The notes beneath the pieces are model-generated. The model saw nothing but the letters and a program-made list of their open reading frames with translations, had not been told where the DNA came from and did no database searches. DNA of 64,000 bases from Mactromeris polynyma (Eukaryota > Mollusca > Bivalvia > Venerida > Mactridae): the NCBI GenBank assembly GCA_032209605.1, contig JASFXZ010000001.1, positions 23,068,619 to 23,132,618 of the forward strand, written 5' to 3'. Every line of letters starts with the position of its first letter. Within the stretch, counting starts at the first letter, position 1. The translations under genes were made by a program, and so were the position numbers. This document shows positions 1 through 10,002 of the stretch, one piece after another.

Positions 1-703
1 GTGTATTTTACTAGTTTGGATTCTTTTTATTAATATGTATGATGATTTCTTAAGCCATACCCCATTTTCTTCAGATGTTGGGTCAGAAAAGGCCGTTTTG
101 AGGTGTGTTGATAAAATGTTATTTTACAAAAAAGTTAAAAAACAAACATATACTTTTTTCAACAAAAACTAACCGAGGACACTTATTTCTTAACTAATAA
201 CAGGGAATCATAGAATCGTAGTTATAAGGAATTTTTCGATTTCAGGAGTGGGCTACCTTAAAACTAAGGATTGTTGTGTTCACGTAAACCGAAAGTATAT
301 TCATTATATTCGTGTGATAATGTATTGCATAATTTTGGCGAGTATCCAGATTTCATTCAAAGAACGCCGATTTTTAAAAAATGATCGGTCAATAATCAAG
401 ATTTTGTATTTCCAGATAAGTTAAATTATTTTCAAAACTATTCATTGCATTCGATTTCATGAAGTATGAAACTAGGTGTAAATTATTCAACAGACGTTCG
501 TGCATTCAATACCGTCAGGTTTAACAGATTTAACAAATAAAGCGAGTGTCATTTGCAATGATTTTAAACACGGTTTCACATATGTATTACAGTATAACCT
601 CAGTAATAAGACCATCCCTGGGACCCTTGAAAATTGGTCTTATTATCGAGGTGGCTAATATTGAGGTTTAGTAAGGAGCAAAGCTGTCAAAATTTACTCG
701 AAA
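1..703 (+). repeat. Partial upstream copy of the duplicated U block
   Basis: From about 230 onward this stretch matches 5690-6280 and 50025-51790 nearly base for base, including the phrase 'ggattgttgtgttcacg'. It ends around 703, and at about 717 the beginning of the next U block starts. This is the tail of another U unit lying upstream of the window, so the array extends to the left. No gene is visible. Bases 1-230 are AT-rich with nothing recognised. Confidence 0.7.
588..703. mobile_element. Truncated pogo/Tigger-like MITE
   Basis: The left end 'tacagtataacctcagtaa' and the following 'gggacccttgaaaattgg' match the complete copies at 6165-6349 and 51695-51880. The right half is missing because the U-block junction cuts it. 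It is non-coding. Confidence 0.5.
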
Positions 704-1710
704 CTTGATAAAACTTACTCATAAAAGTTCAAAATATCCGTTCATTTTGCGCATCTTGCGTAACCAAGCGCGGGTAATTAGCATTCGAGAAGTGTACCGC
801 TAATATTAATCTTCTAGTGGTTAGTAAAGTCTCGGATAGATTTGAATATTTTTTTCAAAATGTTTTACTTTGAACATATTGCGACTTTTTGTATCCTCTC
901 TTTTCCGATCTGCTTAATGTTGCAAAAATCAGGAATATTTAATAATGTGACACTATGGGCGAATACACAACCTAGACCTCAACCTAGACATTCACCTGTA
1001 TCAAAGAAGACAAACGGGGCGAGATTTTTAATTTTGTTTACGATATAATTGGCTCAACGTATAACCATAATAATGGTTTACCATGCAACACTTACATTTA
1101 TAAATTTATACATATGACGAAAGCAGAATTGTACAGTCATATTTGTACTCGCGGAAATTGCACACCCTGCAGCAGACGACATTACGCATGAACTTTGTAG
1201 AAGTGTGTATTGCAGCATGTGTACTTGCAGTAGATTTGTCAGTAACATATTCATTTAATACATGTATCTTTTATTAAATAATTATGAAATAAAGGAATTA
1301 AAGATAAACTGCCGTAAATTTATACGATGACAAACTAGTTATTATTTCGCGTTTTTTGAAGACACCCATCGCCGCTACTTTCGTTTTCGTAAAATAGCGT
1401 AATTTTCTAGTCTAAAAATAGTCGCGCTTCCTAGGAATCTAAAAATAGATGACCCAGACAGTATTGTTTATCAACAAATCAATGGCAATGGGACAAAGGA
1501 AGCTCAAAAATCTTCATGAATTGTACAATTTGTTCCTCTTAAAAATAACTCTACCATGATGATATAAGGTACGTTGCTTAATCAACGCTTGCAGTTTTTC
1601 TTGGTCGCAGAATTATTGATAAAATTATGTAACAACGCCATCAATTGATATTTTTCTACGCACAACTGCCGATCAACTAAACGTTCCCAATATTTGTGTC
1701 AGGCTGGTAA

Positions 1711-2161
1711 ACGCGCAAAAAACACAAGCGATCAAAACGAGACAGGAAAGAATATTTCGATCGGGATAAATATAACTCTGAACAAAATTCTTTAGAACGC
1801 AGTAACCCGGTTAGAGTTTCGAAAAATGTATCACGTGCAAATCACGAACTGGGTTTCCCATTTGATATATGCAACTAATAGTCGAATGACGGGGGTCATG
1901 CTTCAGAAAATGGAAGAATACCAATAAACAATGGCCCAGATAACCCTGGGGATTCCCGTTTTCATGACAAATCAGAAAAAACCTATGTCAACAGATAACG
2001 ATCGACCTTCGTCGGAGTATTTAAATTCGGATGTAAACAAAGACGTTTGGTGTAAGGTTCTGGGGAAGAACGTAAGGAAAACATTGAATAAGAAATCTCG
2101 CGGAAGTCACGTTGAAGACTCATCTGCTTGTGGACGACCTGATGTTCCAGGACCTCGGTAG
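1711..2161 (+). pseudogene. Decayed protein-coding exon in U block, copy A
   Basis: A reading frame from 1711 encodes a hydrophilic peptide ending in FPFDICN, then hits TAA-TAG at 1876-1881. The same frame continues (SNDGGH, ENGRIPINNG) until an extra A in the A-run near 1975 shifts it. The shifted frame then reads SEYLNSDVNKDVW and KVLGKNVRKTL to 2161. Copy B (45553-46074) has the same peptide without these stops and this frameshift, and with about 15 extra codons. No known family was recognised. Conservation of the peptide through indels suggests an ancestral coding exon or transposon ORF, now dead in this copy. Confidence 0.45.
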
Positions 2162-2349
2162 ATTTAGGGAGACAGAAGGAGATCGTCAGTAGGGGAGAGG
2201 TAGGTGGGAACAGTTACCGTACTTGATCAATCTACATGTAGTATAGAAATTGTCACATATAATTCAGTTGTTAATAAATTTATATGCAGTATTATATTTG
2301 TACGTGCATGTTCACTAAATCGCAACTTCGCTATAGGTCTGCATTTGTG

Positions 2350-2452
2350 CAAAAAAACTATTAATTCACCGATATACAAATTTGATACTACTGTAGGTAA
2401 TGCCCCTGACTTGGCATCTTTCAAGCAGGTGCTCTCCAAACTCTCTCTCTAA
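2350..2452 (+). other. Possible LINE reverse-transcriptase C-terminal remnant (copy A)
   Basis: The plus-strand frame ending at 2452 reads NAPDLASFKQVLSKL, resembling the 'WN.LP..v..A.sl..FK..L' tail at the end of many LINE reverse transcriptases. The equivalent in copy B ends at about 46347 (EAPDLASFKQGLSKL). The match is short and no RT core lies upstream, so this is only suggestive. Confidence 0.2.
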
Positions 2453-4184
2453 GAAGTTAGGCGGATCAGCTACAAGTAATGTTTAATGATTCCCAAGGCT
2501 GTATCGGTGCTGTCACCTGAGCCGGATTAGCTTAGATATTAGGAGACGAAGACGTAGTTGACCAAATTTACTATCTCTTACTCTATTCCAACTCTTCTAT
2601 CTTTCCTATCATTCTAGTTAGATTTTTCTTGACCATGCACTATTACCCGTAGCGTAAAGTCAACTGTAATTGAGACGTCGTATGATGTAGATACCTTAAT
2701 TCCTCATCACACAACTTTAGATTCCAGAATATTCACCTTGGAAAGATTCATCAATACGGTCTTAAATCCTTCTATACGCTTGATATGTAATTATTTTAAT
2801 ACACATGTATCGACGTGTTCATCAATGACCTCATAGTTATACATTACAATCTATATTTACGTCTGTGTCATCATTTTATCTTGGTGCATGGTCATTGTGT
2901 ATATATACACAAACATGTAAACATTTTATCTTATCAATCTATGTGCCTGTACACAAGTAAATGTCACGCTTTTATCACCCTTGATAATCATGTACTCGTA
3001 TTGTGTAATGTATTAATGATGGTTCTATATTCGGGTTATGTTCAACACACCACAGACACACATCCTATAAAGCATTTATTTACGAATTTTCTTTTCTTTA
3101 ATTCAATTCGATGAAATGACATTCTAATATTAATGGCTTTTGCATAACAAAGTAATAGACAGTCGTCAGTACTTATACGAATCGTTCAATTTGTGAACTA
3201 ATCCATTGTTCGTTCTTTGACTACATGGGCATGAAATATTCCATTTGTTTACATCTAAAATTGGATGTTTACGTTTTACGCACCAGTAACCCTTCTTAGT
3301 ATATATGGTCCGTCGAACGACGGATACGGTTCGTTCAAAACAGTCAACTTGTTTGTTTACAAATGTTGATGAACTTGACAAAGCCAAATTATTCCACCCA
3401 TTAGTATTTTTTCACGAATGGTATTTAAAATATGTTGAATTTCGTTTCAATGCTCATCATAGCTCATGATCGTTCAACTTTGACATAAAGAATACACGTT
3501 TACACATCATGTGTCGTCAATCCTATAATGACATTTGTCATCTGCCAGATGCGGATGCGCACAATTGTCAGCTAACTACCTTATGAAAACGATTTCCGAT
3601 GCTTGACGACATAGGTCGTACACATATGCAAACATATACCCACTTTGAATAATGCAAATAACTTTTTTTGCACTATAAACTAATACGTATAGTTTTTATA
3701 GGAAATGACTGATTAATAACGCACGTTTGGAAGCTCGACCATCTCCTTCATAAGTTGTTTAAATTTGCTGAAATTTTTTATCGAATGAATTGAATTTCAA
3801 ACCTGATTTTTTTGAGTTTCATATATTTCATCAAATTCTATTAGAATTTCCAACATCATTCGTAGCGGACCAATGCAGCATTGCAAACCCTAACGTGGTT
3901 AGTTTGTGTTAAATGGCGAGAACAGTCACCGGCCTATCGAGTTAGTCCTACAAATATTGATTCAGGCCCATAATAATAATTAACTGTTTAATGTCAAGAC
4001 TCTTTTGAATTGTTACCCTCCAGTGTTTTGCTATCAGAATTACTATTTCACGTTTAGTCGTCTACCATTCCCCATAAGCAGGACGTGTTTACAACCGTTA
4101 ACTGTGGTGTGTAAGTATAACTACTGCATTTTAAGTTTGTACATTCATAAGGAAGTAAATGTCTTGGTAGGAGTTTTTTATGTG
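2453..4184. other. Non-coding U-block sequence
   Basis: No gene is seen. Bases 2830-3740 are present three times in the window: here, at 28980-29880 and at 46730-48290. The short open frames differ between copies through indels, so they are treated as chance. Confidence 0.6.
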
Positions 4185-4725
4185 GCAAACTCTTTTCAGC
4201 TCATGTAAATATTTTGTACCTTCGATGACTCATTGAACAAAACATCATTTAAGTCTCGTCAATGTGAAAGGCTTGCGGAAAATGTCTACATGTAGATACA
4301 CAATGGTTGCAGAAAGTAAATATACATATCAGGTAGTATTAAGAAAGATCTAAAGCCCGGTTGAAGCGAACTCGGTGATACAGGGGAAGAAGAGCGTCTG
4401 ACTCATGGATGTCGTGAGTTCCACACCTTGCGCGTTGGGTGGTTTTCGATCGTTACTTCACAATCCCTGAATTTAGGGCGAGTACTGGTTAGTAACCCAG
4501 GAAGCAGTCATCGATAGCGATTAAACTTATTTTACAATCGATGTAAAATAAAACAATTAAAGATATGTCTGGCTCATCTGAACATAAAACGTTTGAATTG
4601 GCTTCATCCAGTATTGATGTTACAATGGCTAAACATCTTGAATATAAAAAACATTGCAATGTACATAACCGATTGAAAGTAACTTTTTACCATATCATTG
4701 ACAGACAAAACTGGTTAATTAGCCT
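4185..4725. mobile_element. Copy-A-specific segment with a tRNA-like piece
   Basis: Copy B goes straight from the equivalent of 4184 to that of 4726 (near 48722), so about 540 bp is an insertion in A or a deletion in B. The interval 4340-4520 contains 'gagcgtctgactcatggat' followed by 'gtcgtgagttcca', which looks like the anticodon and T-arm side of a degenerate tRNA-derived SINE. No clear ends or target duplication were found. Confidence 0.35.
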
Positions 4726-6164
4726 GAATATTAAAAAAAAGCATGAAGTATTGTTATATGTAATGATGTACAAACATCTTTCCTCGACCAATACGGATCG
4801 AAACATTATGAGTTCATTCTTATTTAATGCATGTTTATTGATGTTTTAACAATAGGAAATATAATTTCCATGTTGGTTTAGGTAAACAAATGATAAAAAA
4901 ATGAGCATAATATTACTATTCAATTCATCTAAAGCGCAAGTTTTGTAAACGATGGTAGAACCGCTGTAGACAGACTGAACGTGACGAAGAGTCGATGTAC
5001 ATATATTTCTAAATTATTATGTTACATAATGTCCCTGGCCTTAAAAATAAACTCAACACCAAAACATAACCTAATGCACGTATGCCGCATGACGAAGCAT
5101 TATTTCTTGAAAACGATTTTAATATTACGTAATGTATTTGCTCTGTTATCGATGTATAACGTAAATAAAACAAATCGTGCAAACTATTGATTGATATTTT
5201 CAGAAATTGATATTGCAAAACTACTTAATGTTTATGAATGATGTTGTGCAAATGACGTTTTAAAGTATTGGTTCAAAGTTAAAAAAACAGCTAAATTTGA
5301 ATATCTTGTCATTGTTCTATGCTGTTTGAAAAATATTGGCAAGGGTCCACGTACGAGTGCGTATTGATTTGTGGATTCTGCAATCCAGGGTGTACTTGTA
5401 TGTCCACTAATTTCATCAAAATGCATCGATTTATATAAGCTTACATTGTACCTCGATAAAAGTATTCTATGGTTTATTTTGCCAATGTGTGTCTTTATTG
5501 AATAGTTTATGTTGTGTTTCAAACAGGAAGCATTTGAAATTGTTTATCTTTCGTTGTTTATCTTTTTTTTGGTTATCTTTGTTCAATGTTTGAGGTCAGA
5601 TTTTGAACAATTAAATTGCTATATCTATACACAATGTCACGTGATCTACACTCCCTATATTGTCTTATTATCTAATAATTAGTATTGTTTAAAACTAAGG
5701 ATTGTTGTGTTCACGTAAACCGATAATAGATTCACTATATTCGTGTGATAATGTATTGCATAATTTTGGCGAGTATCCAGATTTGATTTTTAAAAAATGT
5801 TTGGTCAATAATCTAAATATAGTATTTCCAGGTAAGTACATGTATATTTACAATATATATAATGAATGTAAAATGATATTTATTCAATGCTAGTTCTGCC
5901 CTCAGCGCAGTTGAGCGTATCAACAATAATGCGTGTGTGTGATATTCAGTTGTGACCAAAATAGATTATCTCTAAAAAGGTAGGGACTTTATGTTTGATG
6001 AATTTACTTTCAAAATTATTAATTGCATATGATATCATGAAGTATGAAACTCAGTGTAAATTTTTAAACAGACGTGCATTCAATACAGGTTTAACATATG
6101 TAACAACACATAAAACGAGTGTAATTTGCAATGAATTTAAACACAGTTTCACATTATGTATTAC
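4726..6164. other. Non-coding U-block sequence
   Basis: Alignable with 48722-51694 in copy B, where it is interrupted by two insertions (49324-49729 and 50131-51130). No conserved open frame and no RNA gene were recognised. Confidence 0.6.
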
Positions 6165-6349
6165 TACATTAAAACCTCAGTAATTATACAGACCACCCTT
6201 GGGACCCTTCAAAATTGGTCTGATTATTGAAGTGGTCTTAATATTGAGGTTGAATAACGCGAAAAAAGTCAAATGGACTCGAAACAATGTGGCATCACTT
6301 TAAAGGTGGTCTTATTATTGTGGTGGTCGTTATGTGAGGTTTTAATGTA
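6165..6349. mobile_element. pogo/Tigger-like MITE, 185 bp
   Basis: The ends are inverted repeats, 'tacattaaaacctca' at 6165-6179 and its complement at 6335-6349, with 'gaccacc' motifs just inside. The ACCTC end with TA at the border is typical of pogo/Tigger-type Tc1-mariner elements. It is non-autonomous, with no ORF. An orthologous copy sits at 51695-51880, so insertion predates the segmental duplication. Confidence 0.65.
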
Positions 6350-6784
6350 TGTACTTTTTGAAGGAATGGTATCAAGGAGTAACACTTTATGCAACATTCA
6401 AAGTGAGATTCATTTATCAAACGCTATTCAATTAGCTCATAATTAACCAAATGCACGGTTGTTTCAAAATGCAGTAAGAATACCGTTAATATGTACACAC
6501 TATCTACGGTTCAATGTTTTCATTGGCTGATCCCACCGCTGATTATTTAAAATCGTTCTCAAGTAAATAAGATCGTATTAAAAGTAATCGGTTGATGTTG
6601 TAATATACTTTGACTCTTGTATTTTGGAGAGGAGGTTAAAACAAAAATAGAAGTTAAAGCATCATAGTTTCTGTTATTTGCGCTGTAATCAACTGACTGT
6701 CAATCTCTAAGCATAATATCTCGAAAATCTCTGTCTTTCTGTATCTAATTAAGGTAAGATGGAACAACTATGAAGCCATTTTAA

Positions 6785-6900
6785 GTCAACCCAATTAGCT
6801 CAGTCGGTAGAACACTCGACCGCCAATCTGAATGTCGCATGCTCGAACTCCTGTCTTGCGTTCAGTAACGGCTAGCAGTCTCGAACGTATGTAGTGTATC
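6785..6900 (+). mobile_element. tRNA-derived SINE head (copy A, first)
   Basis: 'tagctcagtcggtagaac' is a good RNA polymerase III A box. The B-box region reads 'gcatgctcgaactcc', degraded relative to the copy-B version 'gcaggttcgaactcc'. The arms flanking the tRNA-like part do not pair as an acceptor stem, so this is a SINE head and not a working tRNA gene. Confidence 0.6.
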
Positions 6901-7117
6901 CCTTGCCCACCGGATCAGATTGACTGCACATGTAGAACCACATTGCAAAACGTTACAAAACGTTATGAAACATGAGCTGCAAATACCTTTACTGAACGCA
7001 GGGCTGGTTAGACGTATTGCTTCCTAGACAAGATGATTGAAGAAAATTTCATCCGAAATAATTTGTATTCCTTTGTCACGTTACGGTCTAAGTCACAATA
7101 AGGGGAGAGGATGTGTA

Positions 7118-7205
7118 AGCGACCGGGTAGCTCAGTCGGTAGAACATTAGTCCTGTAAATGAAAGGCCCCGGATACGAGTCCCCGTCAGGCTGCACAGTT
7201 TTCTC
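7118..7205 (+). mobile_element. tRNA-derived SINE head (copy A, second)
   Basis: 'gggtagctcagtcggtag' is an A box, and 'ggatacgagtccccg' is a degenerate B box 40 bp downstream. There is no cloverleaf with a pairing acceptor stem. The same head in copy B (52673) is cut off just after the anticodon region, at the point where homology between the duplicates stops. Confidence 0.55.
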
Positions 7206-7726
7206 ACCCTGTGAAACGAACTCTGATCCATTTAAGGAAGTTGTCATTTGCTTTCGGATAGTACTGGCTTGTAGCTCAGGAATATGTCAGCTACACATCA
7301 TACAAAACTGAAACTTTGTAAAAATAACGTAAACAAAACAACACATCAAATGTAGCCATTGATTGCATACTTAGATAAAACGTTATTGTAACCGTTATTG
7401 TGACCGTTTGTTGATAAGGTTCATATTCGTTGATGTAAGTGCAAGTTATTTAGCTGATAAAAATAAAACTTACGTAACTTGTTATCTTATCAGATACAAT
7501 AAAATGCAGCTGATTATCTATCACAAATATTTTGATATATCAGTGATTATATGGTACGTGACTATCACGTCACTTTATGATTAAAACGAGTTCTTTTTGA
7601 TAGTTCAATAGCTGAATCAAAACATATTATCGAAGACTGTATATATGAAATATTGGAGATATAATTTATGATGTTATGCGCATCCTTTGTGTTTCTCAAT
7701 AAACTTGTTTATTATGCTGGTAGATT
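7206..7726. other. AT-rich non-coding sequence specific to copy A
   Basis: No gene, repeat end or RNA was recognised. This begins the stretch (to about 9160) that has no counterpart upstream of gene B. Confidence 0.4.
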
Positions 7727-8056
7727 GCCAAGTTCCAGTACCCGTTGGACAAGCTTATATCAGTAACTTCACCATCTCTTCCGAATGTTGGCGCGACTGC
7801 CTGTTAGTTACCTAGGAATCCGCCCGGTAAGGTCAGTTGACAGATCCGGTTTCGATTCCTGGGTTAGGCAGGTTATATTCTTCCGTGACAATGGCTACAG
7901 TCGTGTCCTTCGCGTATGGAGAAGTTGCCAGTAGTTTGCGGAAGAGCAAGTTAGTACTGGTTGATAATTAATTCCAGGAAAAGTGGTTATATCAACTGGA
8001 CATCGTATATGACTGACAAGTTACGGTAAAATGGCGTTAAACCTAATAAAAACAAA
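7727..8056 (+). mobile_element. Bivalve-type tRNA-derived SINE
   Basis: A B-box-like 'ggtttcgattcctgg' at 7848 is followed by a body with 'gttgccagtagtttgcgg', 'agttagtactggttga' and 'taattccagg', and the tail 'atggcgttaaacctaata'. This body and tail are characteristic of tRNA-derived SINEs abundant in bivalves (MetaSINE-like families; assignment from memory). A second, shorter relative lies at 27838-28075. Confidence 0.65.
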
Positions 8057-9160
8057 ATTGTTATTAAAAAAGCACATCGAGGGTGAAACTTAAAGTTTGT
8101 AAGAATATGTTTCACAATAGATATAAAACAAAGAAGATTAAATTAAGATTCAACACAAGACTTATTAAATAACGCCTCAGGCGCCTTAAGTTGTTATACT
8201 ATTTCAAAAACGCCCACTGATATAGTCGGACAACATTTACCTGGCATTCATGAATATTCGTACAAATCCATAACTCTTAATATACGTAGCATGTATAATT
8301 GTCACGATCCCGTTGACTAGAGCGGCGATGGTGCACGACGAAAGGCGAAGTTAATGAGTGCCAGGTTTTTGGTAAACATTTGCAATTATTTACCTCTTAT
8401 TCATATTTAATCTGCCATACAGGTCAGGAAGTGCGAACGGAGATAAAGTTAGGTTTCTACATTGACTTTGATTTCCTATTTGCGTTGTGACACATATTTA
8501 ATCCAGTCACGTCGAGCTTATTATGAACATTATGATTATGATATAAATAATTAAGTATTGTGAGATTATTTTGACCTCTCAGTTTTTATCTTCTGATTGA
8601 AGCATTCGTTGTTTGGACACGGTTATATGATAGTACGTATTAAATTTCGTCATGCATTTTGGGTTCTATCTAGATGCCCGAAAGTAACCGAGTGTCAGCA
8701 GACATACACACAAATAACACATATATATTATGAGAAATAGAGCATATCATTCTAAAAATAGAAAAATGTCACTAACATAAATATAAACATGGATATTTAC
8801 GAATCTTTGGTACAGTACTATAATCAGTGTTTGATTTTAAATCTGACCTTGCAATAGTTCAGTCTCAATGCCGTTTGGAGAAGTTTGATTATGTTCGGAG
8901 AATGCGATAGTATCAATTGGACTTCTTTCGCATGTGTGCATCATGCTAATGAACGAAAACAACGGCTGCCGTCCTCTAGCGATATAAGTCTATAATTTGA
9001 TGTATGCAAATATTTTAAGTCACATAGAAGTGGTCAGGTTTTAGCATTGTCATGTAAGTGACATCAATAATAAATTGTGATTTCATATCTGCAAATAGAT
9101 ATTCTGAAAATGTTTTTGTACAAACTTTCCTACTGCGCAGTTAAAATCTATTTTTGGACA
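8057..9160. other. Intergenic, no gene seen
   Basis: AT-rich sequence without a long open frame. A small inverted motif 'gcctcaggcgcc' occurs near 8175. It has no counterpart in the copy B flank, where 52736-53490 takes its place. Confidence 0.4.
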
Positions 9161-10002
9161 CATTTCTTTTCTATTTTTAATGCTTGTCTAATGATTTCCT
9201 GAAAATGCTTTCATGTACAAATAATGATTATGAACCCATACTGTTATGTACTGTGTGTAAAAAGAGCCAGCTTAACAATTTCTTATTAGTTCCTGCGCAC
9301 GTCTGATGTATGATCTTAAATGCATGTTCATCTGATTTACCGATCGCTAGTTTGACCATTTAACAATTGGTTCTTGCTGGTGGATTAACTTCCGAACCCC
9401 GAACAAAGTTTTTTTGTCTGGATCATCACAGTGGGAGATTCCTAATTCTTATCTTCTGGAATGCATTAAATATCCAATACATACGTCCAATAAAAGTCTT
9501 CCATGGATCCTGAATCATTCCGCCCGTCAAATTCCCACCTGTCGGGAATTGACCTCTGTCTATTGCCCCGTGTATTCCCGCCGCTCCCTCATACTGGGTC
9601 AAAACGTTGATTAGTGCATCATTACAAATATAGATGTGTGATATAATTGTAATACCGGTATATATAACTCTTTCCGGCGTCAGTATATTGCGTTTTTTAG
9701 ATACCGTTATTTTCGGATAAGTAATTAATTAGCATCTATTAGTTAGTTCTTTATTAAATAAGAATTATAAGGAAAACATGTTCAGCTTTTGTTAGATCAG
9801 TTGAAGTGACCCGTGCTGAACTATTTTCCGCGTAATAAACTAAACTTTCGGGAAATTGGGTCAAATGTAAAGCGTCTGCAATGTACCATAGATACTAAAG
9901 CCTAAGACTAAAGCCCCAAACAAAAAAATGCTAAAATAGCTGGATATTTTCACCGTTTTTCCTATACATTACATAATTATGTTTATGCATGAAATGTTTC
10001 AG
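9161..10002 (+). promoter_or_regulatory. Putative 5' flank/promoter and 5' UTR of gene A
   Basis: This segment, directly upstream of the first coding exon, aligns with 53495-54248 upstream of gene B. Two well-kept patches stand out: 9690-9760 ('ttagataccgttattttcgg') and 9780-9880. The second contains TTCGGGAA at 9847-9854, conserved in B at 54114-54121, which fits a loose GAS/STAT site (TTC-N2-GAA). 'tttcag' abuts the ATG at 10003, so this ATG may open a second exon joined to an unseen non-coding leader. No conserved TATA box was found. Promoter function is inference from position and conservation. Confidence 0.3.

Larger units (their letters stand above)
717..7250 (+). repeat. U block, copy A (segmental duplication upstream of gene A)
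   Basis: From about 1130 this block aligns collinearly with about 44900-52735 upstream of gene B, interrupted only by copy-specific insertions and deletions. Its first 200 bases also match 31158-31352. It is not coding today: the open frames in it are short and not conserved, apart from the decayed exon at 1711-2161. It holds a MITE and two tRNA-like SINE heads. Pairing of U block plus gene in both copies shows that the duplicated unit includes several kilobases of 5' flank. Confidence 0.8.

Noticed and set aside
3166..3387. Conserved 73-codon minus-strand frame in the U block
   Set aside because: The same DNA in the other two copies has frame-breaking indels, so nucleotide similarity reflects the duplication and not coding constraint.
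6785..7205. Two candidate tRNA genes
   Set aside because: A and B boxes are present, but acceptor stems do not pair, spacing is off and the sequences continue into SINE-like bodies. The copy B counterparts show the same faults.
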